From Azospirillum sp. TSO22-1 (GTDB taxonomy: Bacteria; Pseudomonadota; Alphaproteobacteria; Azospirillales; Azospirillaceae): a stretch of 53,901 nucleotides of DNA. A program made the translations under genes and the position numbers. The notes beneath the pieces were generated by a model. That model saw nothing but the letters and a program-made list of their open reading frames with translations. It was not told the origin of the DNA and did not search any database. The stretch lies in assembly GCF_003116015.1 (NCBI RefSeq), contig NZ_LGQZ01000068.1:1-53901 (forward strand), given 5' to 3'. Numbering within the stretch: position 1 is the stretch's first letter; every line of letters starts with the position of its first letter. Shown here piece by piece: positions 42,047-53,085 of this stretch.

Positions 42047-42930
42047 TGAACGACCGCCACGCCCGCCTCGCCATCCTCGCCGCCGCCGCGGTCGGCGTGC
42101 AGGTCGGCGCGGCCATCGTCGCCACACGCTTCGTCGTCGGGCAGACCGGGCCGGCGTCGCTGGCGCTGCTGCGCTACGCCATCGGCTTCCTGTGCCTGCT
42201 GCCGCCGGTGCTGGCCTCCCGCCGCCTGCGTTTCGACGCCAAGGACGTGATACCGATCGCGCTACTGGGTATTATCCAGTTTGCGGTGGTCATCGCGCTG
42301 CTGAATTTCGCCCTGCAGACCGTGCCCTCCGGGCGGGTGGCGCTGCTGTTCGCCAGCTTTCCGCTGATGACCATGCTGCTCGCCGCCGGGCTGGGACGGG
42401 AAAGGCTCGGCCTGCGCAAGTCGGCCGGCGTGGCGCTGACGCTGGCCGGAGTCGGCATCGTGCTGGGCGAGAAGGCGTTCGCCGCCGGCACCTCGCCCGA
42501 GGAATGGCTGGGCACCCTGGCGGTGCTGGGCAGCGCGTTCGCCGGAGCGCTGTGCAGCGTGCTGTACCGGCCGTATCTGCGCAAGTACGACCCGCTGCCG
42601 GTCAGCGCCTTCGCCATGCTGGCCTCGGTGGGGTTCCTGGCGCTGCTGGCCGGCGGCGAGGGCTTCTTCGACGGCGCGCCGCGCATCACGCCGGCCGGCT
42701 GGGCGGCGGTCGTCTTCATCGGGGTGAGCAGCGGCGTGGGCTATTTCCTGTGGCTCTGGGCGCTGCGCCACACCACGCCGACGCGCGTCACCGTCTTCCT
42801 GGCGCTCAGCCCGGTGACCGCCGCGGCGCTCAGCGCGCTGCTGCTGGGCGAGCCGGTGACGGTGCAGCTGGCGTCGGCCATCGCGGTGCTGTCGGCCGGG
42901 TTGTGGCTGGCGCTGCGGGCACCGGCCTGA
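42046..42930 (+). CDS. EamA/DMT-family transporter
   Basis: A 294-residue inner-membrane protein with about ten hydrophobic helices in two EamA halves (first half ending near residue 140, second half beginning LAVLGSAFAGALCSVLYRPYL). Typical features are the early FVVGQTGPASLALLRYAIGFLCLL and the late TPTRVTVFLALSPVTAAALSALLLGEPV. It probably exports metabolites. The ATG at 42046–42048 uses GGTGGGGG from the palindromic element as its only Shine-Dalgarno-like sequence. It follows the MarR–GNAT gene on the same strand. Confidence 0.88.
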   Translation: MNDRHARLAILAAAAVGVQVGAAIVATRFVVGQTGPASLALLRYAIGFLCLLPPVLASRRLRFDAKDVIPIALLGIIQFAVVIALLNFALQTVPSGRVALLFASFPLMTMLLAAGLGRERLGLRKSAGVALTLAGVGIVLGEKAFAAGTSPEEWLGTLAVLGSAFAGALCSVLYRPYLRKYDPLPVSAFAMLASVGFLALLAGGEGFFDGAPRITPAGWAAVVFIGVSSGVGYFLWLWALRHTTPTRVTVFLALSPVTAAALSALLLGEPVTVQLASAIAVLSAGLWLALRAPA

Positions 42931-43036
42931 CGCGATTTGCCATTTGACTCGCATAGTTTCACCGCGACATCATTTCGACTCTGAGACATCCGCACGAGCC
43001 CGCAAAGGGCCGGCAGGCAACAGGGACAAACAGGGT

Positions 43037-44188
43037 TTGGACAAGACCTCACGGGACGTGATCGCCCGGCTGGTGGGATTCGACACCGTTTCGCGCCACT
43101 CCAACATGGCCCTCATCGACTGGGTCAGGAACTATCTGGCGGGGCTGGGAGTCGAAAGCCGGCTGGTACCCAACGAAGACGGCAGCAAGGCCAACCTCTA
43201 CGCCACCATCGGCCCGATGGCCGAGGGTGGAGTCGTCCTCTCCGGCCACACCGACGTGGTGCCGGTGGACGGGCAGGCCTGGGACACCGATCCCTTCACC
43301 CTGGTCGAGCGCGACGGCAAGCTGTACGGCCGCGGCACCGCCGACATGAAAAGCTTCTCCGCCATCGCGCTGGCCCTGGTGCCGGAGATGCTGGCGGCGA
43401 ACCTCAAGCGCCCCATCCACCTCGCCCTCTCCTATGATGAAGAGATCGGCTGCTTCGGCGCCCCCTTCATGATCCAGCGCATGGTGCAGGAGCTGCCGCC
43501 GGTCGGCGCCGTCATCGTCGGCGAGCCGACCAGCATGGGCGTGGTGCTGGCGCACAAGGGCTGCTACGCGCTGCGCACCACCGTCACCGGGCACGAGGTG
43601 CACTCCAGCCAGGTGAACCGCGGCGTCAGCGCGGTGATGGTGGCGGCGCGGCTGGCCACCTTCGTCGCCGACATGATGGCGGAGAACAAGGCCGCCGCCG
43701 ACCCGGCCTCGCCGTTCGACCCGCCCTACACGACGCTGCACGTCGGGACGATCAACGGCGGCACGGCGCTCAACATCATGGCGAAGCGCTGCGACTTCCT
43801 GTGGGACATCCGCACCGTCACCGGCGACGACTGGCGGACCTATCTGAACCGCTTCCAGGCCTTCTGCGACACGCTGCTGCCGGAGATGTCGGCGATCTCC
43901 CCCGACTGCGGCATCGTCACCGAGGTGCTGGCCGGCGCCCCCGGCCTCGCCCCCGACCCGCAGGGCCGCGCGGCGCAGCTGGTGCACGCGCTGACCGGGC
44001 GCAACGACACCACGGTCGTCGCCTACGGCGCCGAGGCCGGGCAGTTCCAGGAGGCCGGCTACTCCACCGTGATGTGCGGCCCGGGTTCCATCGACCAGGC
44101 GCACCAGGCCAACGAGTTCATCGAGATCGACCAGGTCACCGCCTGCGAGCGGTTCCTGCGCGGACTGATCACACGCCTATCTGCCTAA
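43037..44188 (+). CDS. argE: Acetylornithine deacetylase-type M20 enzyme
   Basis: A 383-residue ArgE-like metallo-deacylase: H71 and D73 (LSGHTDVVPVDG), D103 (GTADMKS), E135/E136 (SYDEEIGC), a dimerisation domain (GHEVHSSQVNRGVSAV), and the AYGAEAGQFQEAG and MCGPGSIDQAHQANEFI segments characteristic of ArgE. It hydrolyses N-acetylornithine in the linear arginine pathway, or related N-acyl amino acids. The start is unclear: the TTG at 43037–43039 with CAGGG upstream gives MDKTSRDVIARLVGFDTVSR, matching family N-termini; no suitable ATG is in frame. It precedes a dipeptide-type importer by 42 nt, so a catabolic role is possible. Confidence 0.88.
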   Translation: MDKTSRDVIARLVGFDTVSRHSNMALIDWVRNYLAGLGVESRLVPNEDGSKANLYATIGPMAEGGVVLSGHTDVVPVDGQAWDTDPFTLVERDGKLYGRGTADMKSFSAIALALVPEMLAANLKRPIHLALSYDEEIGCFGAPFMIQRMVQELPPVGAVIVGEPTSMGVVLAHKGCYALRTTVTGHEVHSSQVNRGVSAVMVAARLATFVADMMAENKAAADPASPFDPPYTTLHVGTINGGTALNIMAKRCDFLWDIRTVTGDDWRTYLNRFQAFCDTLLPEMSAISPDCGIVTEVLAGAPGLAPDPQGRAAQLVHALTGRNDTTVVAYGAEAGQFQEAGYSTVMCGPGSIDQAHQANEFIEIDQVTACERFLRGLITRLSA

Positions 44189-44230
44189 CGACAAAAGCCC
44201 CAGAGGGCGGACAACAGGGAGACACAGGAC

Positions 44231-45835
44231 ATGAAGATCGCGACCGTACTCCTCCGATCGGCCGCCGTGATCGCGCTCGCCGGCGCCGTCTTCGCGGGGG
44301 CCGCCGAGGCCAAGACCCTGCGCTGGTCCTATCAGGGCGACGCCACCACCATGGACCCGTACGGCCTGAACGAGACGTTCACGCTGGGCTTCCAGGGCAA
44401 CATCTACGAGCCGCTGGTCGGCTACGACGCCAAGTTGCAGCCGGTGCCGATGCTGGCGGAGAAGTGGGAGAACCCCGAGCCCACCAAGTGGGTCTTCCAC
44501 CTGCGCAAGGGCGTCACCTTCCACGACGGCTCGCCCTTCACCGCCGACGACGTGATCTTCTCGTGGAAGCGCACGCTGACCGAAGGCTCGGACATGAAGG
44601 GCTACGGCGCCAAGGCGAAGGAGATCCGCAAGATCGACGACCACACGGTCGAGGTCATCACGCCGACGCCGAACCCGATCCTGGAGCGCGAGTGGTCGCT
44701 CTTCTACATCATGTCGAAGACGTGGTCGGAGATGAACAACACGACCGAGGCGACCAACGTCAAGGGCTCCAACCAGGGCAACCACGCCAACCGCGCGGCC
44801 AACGGCACCGGCCCCTTCGTGCTGACCGAGCGGCAGCCGGACTCCAAGACGGTGCTGAAGCGCTTCCCCAACTACTGGGACAAGTCGATCAAGACCAACG
44901 TGGACGAGGTGGTGTTCACCCCCGTCTCGCAGCCGGCGACCCGCGTCGCGGCGCTGATGTCGGGCGAGCTGGACGTGATCCAGCCGGTGCCGGTGCAGGA
45001 CTGGGAGCGCCTGGAGCAGACCAAGGGCGTCAAGCCGCTGACCGGCGCCGAGGCGCGCGCCATCTTCGTCAGCTTCGATCAGGTCCGCGACGAGCTGAAG
45101 TACTCCGACGTCAAGGGCAAGAACCCGTTCAAGGACGTGCGGGTGCGCGCCGCCTTCGTGCACGCGGTGAACCTGGAGGCGATCAACAAGCAGATCATGC
45201 GCGGCTCCGCCGTGCCGCTCGGCACGCTGATCGCGCCGGAGGTCAACGGCTTCGACAAGTCGTTCGGCGCCCCCTACCCCTACGACCCGGAGAAGTCGAA
45301 GAAGCTGCTGGCCGAGGCCGGCTACCCGAACGGCTTCACCGTGACCATGGACTGCCCGAACGACCGCTACGTCAACGACGAGAAGGTCTGCCAGGCGGTG
45401 GCCGGCATGCTGGCCAAGGTCGGCGTCAAGATCGACCTGCTGGCGCAGACCAAGGGCAAGTATTTCGGCAAGGTGCTGGCGCAGGCCGGCTACGACACCA
45501 GCTTCTACATGCTGGGCTGGACGCCGAGTTCCATCGACAGCCACAACTCGCTGCTCAACCTCGCGGGCTGCCGCAACAAGGAGACGCAGTCGGGCCTGTT
45601 CAACCTGGGCGGCTACTGCAACCCGAAGGTCGATGAGCTGACGACGAAGATCGGCGCCGAGACCGACCAGGCCAAGCGCAACGCCATGATCAAGGAGGCG
45701 TGGGAGATCGTCCGCGCCGACTACGGTTACATGCCGCTGCACGCGCAACCGATGTCGTGGGGCGTGCGCGAGGGCGTGCAGGTGGTGCAGCGCGCCGACG
45801 ACGTGCTCGACCTGCGCTCGGCGGTGGTTCCGTAA
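44231..45835 (+). CDS. Peptide/nickel-type ABC substrate-binding protein (DppA-like)
   Basis: A 534-residue family-5 extracellular solute-binding protein. Signal peptide MKIATVLLRSAAVIALAGAVFAGAAEA, then KTLRWSYQGDATTMDPYG, the usual LTERQPDSKTVLKRFPNYW segment, and a C-terminal domain ending LDLRSAVVP. AGGGAGACACAGGAC precedes the ATG at 44231. It would deliver dipeptides or similar ligands to the two permeases downstream. The ligand is unknown; position after an ArgE-type gene suggests acylated amino acids or peptides. Confidence 0.93.
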   Translation: MKIATVLLRSAAVIALAGAVFAGAAEAKTLRWSYQGDATTMDPYGLNETFTLGFQGNIYEPLVGYDAKLQPVPMLAEKWENPEPTKWVFHLRKGVTFHDGSPFTADDVIFSWKRTLTEGSDMKGYGAKAKEIRKIDDHTVEVITPTPNPILEREWSLFYIMSKTWSEMNNTTEATNVKGSNQGNHANRAANGTGPFVLTERQPDSKTVLKRFPNYWDKSIKTNVDEVVFTPVSQPATRVAALMSGELDVIQPVPVQDWERLEQTKGVKPLTGAEARAIFVSFDQVRDELKYSDVKGKNPFKDVRVRAAFVHAVNLEAINKQIMRGSAVPLGTLIAPEVNGFDKSFGAPYPYDPEKSKKLLAEAGYPNGFTVTMDCPNDRYVNDEKVCQAVAGMLAKVGVKIDLLAQTKGKYFGKVLAQAGYDTSFYMLGWTPSSIDSHNSLLNLAGCRNKETQSGLFNLGGYCNPKVDELTTKIGAETDQAKRNAMIKEAWEIVRADYGYMPLHAQPMSWGVREGVQVVQRADDVLDLRSAVVP

Positions 45836-45841
45836 TAATTC

Positions 45842-45972
45842 CCCTCTCCCGCCCCGGGAGAGGGAGGGGCCCGCTCGGAACGAGCGGGAGGGTGAGGGTA
45901 AATCCAAGGATCCTTGGCTGTACCCTCACCCGGCCGGCTTCGCCGGCCACCCTCTCCCGGGGCGGGAGAGGG
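45842..45972. repeat. Family-1 extragenic palindrome, copy D
   Basis: 131 bp with end palindromes CCCTCTCCCG...CGGGAGAGGG, hairpin CCCGCTCG-GAA-CGAGCGGG, core CCAAGGATCCTTGG (45904–45917) and hairpin GGCCGGC-TTC-GCCGGCC. It lies between the binding-protein stop and the first permease gene, the same operon position as copy C. Confidence 0.92.
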
Positions 45973-45986
45973 ACTCAAGGCGCCCC

Positions 45987-46961
45987 ATGCTCACCTTCAT
46001 CCTCCACCGCCTGCTGCAGTCCGTCCTGGTCATCCTGGCCGTGGCGCTGATCGCCTTCTCGCTGTTCCGCTACGTGGGCGACCCGGTCAACGCCATGACC
46101 GGGCAGGACACCACGCTGCAGCAGCGCGAGGAACTGCGCGAGCGCCTCGGCCTCAACGACCCGTTCCTGGTGCAGTACGGCCGCTTCGTCGCCGACGCCG
46201 CGCAGGCCGAGTTCGGCATCTCCTACCGCCATCGCCGCCCGGTGCGCGAGCTGCTGGCCGAACGCCTCCCCGCGACACTGGAGCTGTCCATCGTCTCCAT
46301 GGCGCTGGCGCTGCTGCTGGGCATCCCCATGGGCGTCTATACGGCGCTGAAGCCCAAGGGCATCCTGTCCCGGGGCTTCATGTCGCTGTCGCTGGTCGGC
46401 GTGTCGCTGCCGACCTTCCTGATCGGCATCCTGCTGATCCTGCTGTTCGGCGTGGTGCTGCGCTGGCTGCCGACCTTCGGGCGGGGCGAGGTGGTCCACT
46501 TAAGCGGCTGGACGACCGGGCTGCTGACCAAGTCGGGCCTGCAATCCCTGATCCTGCCGGCCTTCACGCTGGCGCTGTTCCAGATGACGCTGATCATGCG
46601 CCTGGTGCGCTCGGAGATGCTGGAGGTGCTGCGCACCGACTTCATCAAGTTCTGCCGCGCCCGCGGCCTGCCCAGCCGGCTGGTGCACTTCCGCCACGCG
46701 CTGAAGAACACGCTGGTGCCGGTCATCACCATCACCGGCCTGCAACTGGGCTCGATCATCGCCTTCGCCATCATCACCGAGAGCGTGTTCCAGTGGCCCG
46801 GCATGGGCCTGCTGTTCATCCAGGCGATCACCACCGTCGATATCCCGGTGATGGCGGCGTACCTGTGCATGGTCGCCTTCTTCTTCGTCGTCATCAATCT
46901 GGTGGTCGACCTGCTGTACTTCGCCGTCGATCCGCGGCTGCGTGTCCGGAGGGCGGCATGA
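45987..46961 (+). CDS. Peptide ABC transporter permease 1 (DppB-like)
   Basis: A 324-residue inner-membrane permease with an N-terminal helix (FILHRLLQSVLVILAVALIAFSLFRYVGDPV) and about six helices in all. It has the DppB signature LGLNDPFLVQYGRF and the EAA loop (LRTDFIKFCRARGLPSRLVHFRHALKNTLVPV) for ATPase contact. The ATG at 45987 comes 14 bp after palindrome D, with CAAGG as a weak ribosome-binding site. It overlaps permease 2 by 4 nt. Confidence 0.93.
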   Translation: MLTFILHRLLQSVLVILAVALIAFSLFRYVGDPVNAMTGQDTTLQQREELRERLGLNDPFLVQYGRFVADAAQAEFGISYRHRRPVRELLAERLPATLELSIVSMALALLLGIPMGVYTALKPKGILSRGFMSLSLVGVSLPTFLIGILLILLFGVVLRWLPTFGRGEVVHLSGWTTGLLTKSGLQSLILPAFTLALFQMTLIMRLVRSEMLEVLRTDFIKFCRARGLPSRLVHFRHALKNTLVPVITITGLQLGSIIAFAIITESVFQWPGMGLLFIQAITTVDIPVMAAYLCMVAFFFVVINLVVDLLYFAVDPRLRVRRAA

Positions 46962-47869
46962 GCTTCCTGAGCGGCTTCACCGACAGCGACCTCTGGCACA
47001 GCTTCATCCGCACGCCGACGGCGCTGGTCTCGGCGCTGCTGACCCTGATCCTGATCGCCGGCGCGCTGGCCGCCCCGCTGGTGGCACCGCACAACCCGTT
47101 CGACCTCGCGTCGCTCGACATCATGAGCGCCCACCTGCCGCCAGTGTGGATGAAGGACGGCGACCCCGCCTTCCTGCTGGGCACCGACGACCAGGGGCGC
47201 GACGTGCTGTCGGCCATCTTCTACGGCGCGCGCATCTCGCTGCTGGTCGGCTTCGCCTCGGTGCTGCTGGCGGTGCTGATCGGGGTGACGCTCGGGCTGG
47301 TCAGCGGCTACCTCGGCGGCCGGGCCGACGCAGCGATCATGCGGGTGGCCGACGTGCAGCTCTCCTTCCCCGCCATCCTGATCGCGCTGCTGATCGACGG
47401 CGTGGCGCGCGGCGTGCTGCCGCGCGAGGCGCAGGAGCACATGGCGGTGTACGTGCTGGTGTTCGCCATCGGCATCTCCAACTGGGTGCAGTACGCCCGC
47501 ACCGTGCGCGGCGCGGCGATGGTCGAGAGCCGCAAGGAGTACGTGCAGGCCGCCCGCATCATCGGCATCGGCCCGGTGGCGATCCTGTGGCGGCACATCC
47601 TGCCCAACGTGCTGGGCCCGGTGCTGGTGATCGCCACCATCAACCTGGCGCTGGCCATCATCACCGAGGCGACGCTGAGCTTCCTCGGCGTCGGCGTGCC
47701 GCCGACCACGCCGTCGCTCGGCACGCTGATCCGCATCGGCAACGACTACCTGTTCAGCGGCGAGTGGTGGATCTCCATCTTCCCCGGCGTCGTGCTGGTC
47801 CTGCTGGTTCTTTCGGTGAACCTGCTGGGCGACTGGCTGCGCGACGCCCTCAACCCCAAGCTCCGGTGA
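46958..47869 (+). CDS. Peptide ABC transporter permease 2 (DppC-like)
   Basis: A 303-residue permease: the N-terminal cytoplasmic and helix segment (RTPTALVSALLTLILIAGALAAPLV), LLGTDDQGRDVLSAIFYGARISLLVG, typical of DppC, and the EAA loop VESRKEYVQAARIIGIGPVAILWRHILPN. The ATG at 46958 overlaps the permease 1 stop (ATGA), with GGAGGGCGGC upstream. It forms a heterodimer with permease 1. Confidence 0.94.
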   Translation: MSFLSGFTDSDLWHSFIRTPTALVSALLTLILIAGALAAPLVAPHNPFDLASLDIMSAHLPPVWMKDGDPAFLLGTDDQGRDVLSAIFYGARISLLVGFASVLLAVLIGVTLGLVSGYLGGRADAAIMRVADVQLSFPAILIALLIDGVARGVLPREAQEHMAVYVLVFAIGISNWVQYARTVRGAAMVESRKEYVQAARIIGIGPVAILWRHILPNVLGPVLVIATINLALAIITEATLSFLGVGVPPTTPSLGTLIRIGNDYLFSGEWWISIFPGVVLVLLVLSVNLLGDWLRDALNPKLR

Positions 47870-47878
47870 GGTGGGGGC

Positions 47879-49618
<1,740 letters not shown>

Positions 49619-49852
49619 ATCTCACCCGCAAGGAAACAGCGAAGCTCGGTTAAAACAGCTTTTAAATTCCAAAGAATTTTATTTTCAAATTCCCATTTAT
49701 TGGAGAAACCGCCCTGCGGTTTCCCTCAACCCAACCTTGACCTTTGCTCAAACATATTCGAATCATCTTGACTGCTGACGGTTGCTTGACAACCCTATCG
49801 AGTACACAAGAATTCATTAACCCTTTCGGAAGGGCTAGCCCCCGGCGCGCGC
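49619..49852 (+). promoter_or_regulatory. A/T-rich intergenic region with hairpin and promoter-like sites
   Basis: A 234-bp island of clearly lower GC. A hairpin GAAACCGC-CCT-GCGGTTTC (49705–49723) may terminate the ABC operon. CTTGAC occurs three times (49736, 49767, 49785), the last as TTGACA (49786–49791), a good -35 for the kinase gene, though the -10 is weak. No ORF is seen in it. Confidence 0.45.
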
Positions 49853-52024
49853 ATGCACGACCACAGCCAGACCGTCACCGCGGAGCGTGTCCGCCTGCTG
49901 TACCGGCAGATGCCGCTGGTGCTGGCGATCAACGTCGTGAACGCGACGCTGGTCGGTGTCGCGCTGTGGGGACCGGCAACGGCGCCGACGCTGGCCCTGT
50001 GGATGGGCGCGCTGGCGCTGGTCACCGCGGTGCGCGCCGCGCTGTGGCGCCGGTACGTGCATCGCCGGCCGGACGATGCCGGAATGGCCGCGTGGGGCCG
50101 CCGCTTCGCCGTCGCCTCGGCGGCGTCGGGGGCGCTGTGGGGTGCCACGGCGCTGCTGTTCATGGACTTCGAGCAGCCGCAGACGGTGCTGCTGATCGCC
50201 TTCGTCGTTGCCGGCATGGCGGCGGGTGCGGTCACCGGGCTGGCGAGCCACCTGCCCACCTTCTACGCCTACCTGCTGGCCAGCGTGCCGCTGATGGCCC
50301 TGCGGCTGTTCATCGAGGGCGACCGCATCAGCGTCAGCATGGGCGCGCTGGTGCTGATCTTCACCGCCGGACTCGTGCTGATCGGCCGCACCTTCAACGC
50401 CACGCTGACCCGCCGCATCCAGCTGGCGGCGGAGATGCAGCGCCTCGCCGGCGGGCTGGAGCACGAGGTGCGCGAGCGCACCGACGCCCTCCAGGCGCTC
50501 AACGACCGCTTCCACGGCATCCTGTCGAGCATCGACGACCACGTCTTCATGATCGGCCGCTCCGGCGCGCTGCTCTACGTCAGCCCGTCGGCGCTGCGCG
50601 ACTTCGGCGCCGCCGGCGGGCCGGACCGCATCGCGGCCTGGAACGACCTCGGCCTGCCGCCCGACGAGACGGCGGTGATCGAAGCCCTCCACCGCGAGGT
50701 CCTCGACACCGGCATCGGCATCACCGGCGAGGTCACTCACCTCCGTCCCGACGGGCCGCGGAGCCACGAGTACCGCCTGAACCCGCTGACCGGTCCGGAC
50801 GGCGCGATCCGCGCGGTGGTCGCCGTCTCGCGCGACATCACCGAGCGGCGGCAGGCCGAAGAGGCGCTGGAGGAAGCACGCGCCGCCGCCGAGCAGGCCA
50901 ACCAGGCGAAGTCGCGCTTCCTCGCCGCCGCCAGCCACGACCTGCGCCAGCCCATGCAGTCGATGTTCCTGTTCGCCGGCGCCCTGCGTGCCCGGCTGGA
51001 CGACCCGCAGGGGCAGGACATGCTGACCATGCTGGAGCGCGGGCTGGACACGCTGAAGGGGCTGCTGGACAGCCTGCTCGACGTCTCCCGGCTTGACGCC
51101 AACGTGATCGAGCCGCGGCTGGAGGCGATGCCGATCCGCCCCTTCCTCGCCGACATCGTCGCCGCCTACCAGCCGGTGGCGGCGTCGCGCGGGCTGGACG
51201 TGCGCCTCGGCGAGCACGCCGAGGTGCAGGTGCGCAGCGACCCGATGCTGCTCGGACGCATGGTGCGCAACCTCGTCGAGAACGCCATCCGCTACACCGA
51301 GCGCGGCGGCGTCGTGGTGGATTGCATGATCGACGGCGACGCCGTGCTGATCGAGGTGCGCGACACCGGCATCGGCATCGCCCCGGACCAGCTCGACCGC
51401 ATCTTCGAGGAGTTCCACCAGATCGGCAATCCCGGCCGCGACAAGGCGCGCGGGCTGGGCCTGGGCCTCGCCATCGTGCAGCGGCTGTCGGGGATCCTCG
51501 ACCATCCGGTGGCGGTGCGCTCGGCGCCCGGGCGCGGTTCGGTGTTCTCGGTCCGCGTGCCGCTGGACCCGGTCTCGCCGCTCCCGTCGCCGATCCCCGA
51601 ACCGCACGCCGAGGCGCAGCCCGACGGCAAGCTGGTGGTGCTGGTGGACGATGACGCCATCGTGCTGCTCGGCCTGCGGGCCACGCTGGAGTCCTGCGGC
51701 TATCAGACGTTGATCGCCGGCTCCATCGACCAGGCGCTCGACCGCCTGTCGGCCGACGGCCGCACACCGGACTTGGTGATCGCCGACTACCGTCTGCGCG
51801 GAGGCGCGGTGGGCACCGACGCCGTGCAGGCGATCCGCGAGCGCACCGGCCGGCCGCTGCCCGGCATCATCCTGACCGGCGAGACCGGCGCGGAGTGCGC
51901 CCGCGACGCCGCCGAACACAGCTGCAGCATCATCCTCAAGCCGGTCACCCCGCGCCAGCTGGCCGCGTGCCTGGAACGGCTGACCGGCGAATCCCGCGAA
52001 GCAAAGCCCGCCACGCCCTGTTAG
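49853..52024 (+). CDS. Membrane hybrid sensor histidine kinase (TM–PAS–HisKA–HATPase–REC)
   Basis: A 723-residue protein. Residues about 20–185 contain some five to six membrane helices with short loops (PLVLAINVVNATLVGVALWG, VLLIAFVVAGMAAGAVTGLA), resembling an integral-membrane sensor; a coiled coil and PAS domain (to about 340, ending SRDITERRQAEEA) follow, then HisKA with ASHDLRQPMQS (H362), HATPase (NLVENAIRYTERGG, RGLGLGLAIVQRL) and a C-terminal receiver (VVLVDDDAIVLLGL, VIADYRLRGG, LKPVTPRQ). The HDLRQP form of the H-box is common in kinases with a C-terminal receiver and often reverse-phosphatase behaviour. No cognate output regulator is adjacent. No strong Shine-Dalgarno is seen before the ATG at 49853; GGAAGGGC lies about 20 bp upstream. 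Confidence 0.92.
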   Translation: MHDHSQTVTAERVRLLYRQMPLVLAINVVNATLVGVALWGPATAPTLALWMGALALVTAVRAALWRRYVHRRPDDAGMAAWGRRFAVASAASGALWGATALLFMDFEQPQTVLLIAFVVAGMAAGAVTGLASHLPTFYAYLLASVPLMALRLFIEGDRISVSMGALVLIFTAGLVLIGRTFNATLTRRIQLAAEMQRLAGGLEHEVRERTDALQALNDRFHGILSSIDDHVFMIGRSGALLYVSPSALRDFGAAGGPDRIAAWNDLGLPPDETAVIEALHREVLDTGIGITGEVTHLRPDGPRSHEYRLNPLTGPDGAIRAVVAVSRDITERRQAEEALEEARAAAEQANQAKSRFLAAASHDLRQPMQSMFLFAGALRARLDDPQGQDMLTMLERGLDTLKGLLDSLLDVSRLDANVIEPRLEAMPIRPFLADIVAAYQPVAASRGLDVRLGEHAEVQVRSDPMLLGRMVRNLVENAIRYTERGGVVVDCMIDGDAVLIEVRDTGIGIAPDQLDRIFEEFHQIGNPGRDKARGLGLGLAIVQRLSGILDHPVAVRSAPGRGSVFSVRVPLDPVSPLPSPIPEPHAEAQPDGKLVVLVDDDAIVLLGLRATLESCGYQTLIAGSIDQALDRLSADGRTPDLVIADYRLRGGAVGTDAVQAIRERTGRPLPGIILTGETGAECARDAAEHSCSIILKPVTPRQLAACLERLTGESREAKPATPC

Positions 52025-52061
52025 GATCCCATCGACTGATCGACTTCGAAGGGGACGAGCA

Positions 52062-53075
52062 ATGCCCGGCCTGGTGAACGGCGCGTGGGTCAAGGGACCG
52101 ATCGCGGCGAGCGAGATCAAGGACGGCGCCTTCCACCGGGAGCCGACGCGCTTCCGCCGCTGGATCACCGCGGACGGCGCGCCGGCCCCCGACGGCACGC
52201 CGGCGCTGCCGGCCGAGGCCGGGCGCTACCACCTCTACGTCGCCTACCTATGCCCGTGGGCGTCCCGGACGCTGATCTTCCGGACGCTGAAGGGGCTGGA
52301 GGGCGTCGTCGGCGTCTCGGTGGCGGAGCCGGTGATCGGCGAGAATGGCTGGACCTTCACCGAGCCGCCGGACGCCGGCCCCAGGGTCGGCCGCTTCCAG
52401 CACCTCCACCAGCTCTACACCGCGTCGGATCCGACCTACACCGGCAAGGTCTCGGTGCCGGTGCTGTGGGACCGCAAGGACGGGCGGATCGTCAACAACG
52501 AGTCCGCGGACATCATCCGCATCCTCAACACCGCGTTCGACGGGCTGACCGGCAACACCCTCGATCTCTACCCCGAACCGCTGCGCGCGGAGATCGACGC
52601 CTGGAACGAGCGCATCTACGTCACCGTCAACAACGGCGTCTACCGCGCCGGCTTCGCCAAGACGCAGGCCAGCTACGACGAGGCGGTCGCCGCCCTGTTC
52701 GAGACGCTGGACGCCCTGGAGCAGCGCCTGTCGGCCAGCCGCTATCTGGCGGGCGAGTTCCTCACCGAGGCCGACTGGCGGCTGTTCGTCACGCTGGTGC
52801 GCTTCGACGTCGCCTACCACGGTGCCTTCAAGTGCAACCTGCGGCGCATCGAGGACTATCCGGCGCTGTCCAACACCCTGCGCGAGCTGTACCAGTGGCC
52901 GGGCATCCGGGCGACGGTGAACATCGAGCACATCAAGCGCGGCTACTACGTCAACCCGGCGATCAACCCGACGCTGATCGTGCCCAAGGGGCCGCTCATC
53001 GACCTCGACCGCCCGCACGACCGCCACCGCCTGCCGGGGCGGGGGATCTGGGCAGAAAAAAGGCCGCTGCGGTAA
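52062..53075 (+). CDS. Glutathionyl-hydroquinone reductase (Xi-class GST)
   Basis: A 337-residue protein of the YqjG/PcpF family, which reduces glutathionyl-hydroquinones using a second glutathione. The catalytic CPWA is at residues 64–67 (VAYLCPWASRTLIFR), followed by the family's SVPVLWDRKDGRIVNNESADIIRIL and the C-terminal helical domain with FLTEADWRLFVTLVRFD and the late GPLIDLDRPHDR. The ATG at 52062 has AAGGGGACG upstream. Its stop codon lies within the loop of a terminator-like hairpin. It probably acts in the cytoplasm against quinone or oxidative stress. Confidence 0.94.
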   Translation: MPGLVNGAWVKGPIAASEIKDGAFHREPTRFRRWITADGAPAPDGTPALPAEAGRYHLYVAYLCPWASRTLIFRTLKGLEGVVGVSVAEPVIGENGWTFTEPPDAGPRVGRFQHLHQLYTASDPTYTGKVSVPVLWDRKDGRIVNNESADIIRILNTAFDGLTGNTLDLYPEPLRAEIDAWNERIYVTVNNGVYRAGFAKTQASYDEAVAALFETLDALEQRLSASRYLAGEFLTEADWRLFVTLVRFDVAYHGAFKCNLRRIEDYPALSNTLRELYQWPGIRATVNIEHIKRGYYVNPAINPTLIVPKGPLIDLDRPHDRHRLPGRGIWAEKRPLR

Positions 53076-53085
53076 GGCAGCGGCC
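53055..53085 (-). terminator. Hairpin overlapping the reductase stop codon
   Basis: Perfect 9-bp stem GGCCGCTGC (53062–53070) and GCAGCGGCC (53077–53085); the reductase stop TAA (53073–53075) is in the loop. The homopolymer (AAAAAA, 53056–53061) is on the left, so a T-run follows the stem only on the minus strand, although no minus-strand gene lies to the right. Confidence 0.7.

Noticed and set aside
42944..43036. N-terminal extension of the ArgE-type protein from TTG 42944
   Set aside because: The extra residues are unlike family N-termini, and TTG 43037 gives the conserved beginning with a CAGGG upstream.
49835..52198. Long minus-strand frame across the membrane hybrid kinase
   Set aside because: GC-rich shadow frame; the plus strand carries complete PAS, HisKA, HATPase and receiver motifs.
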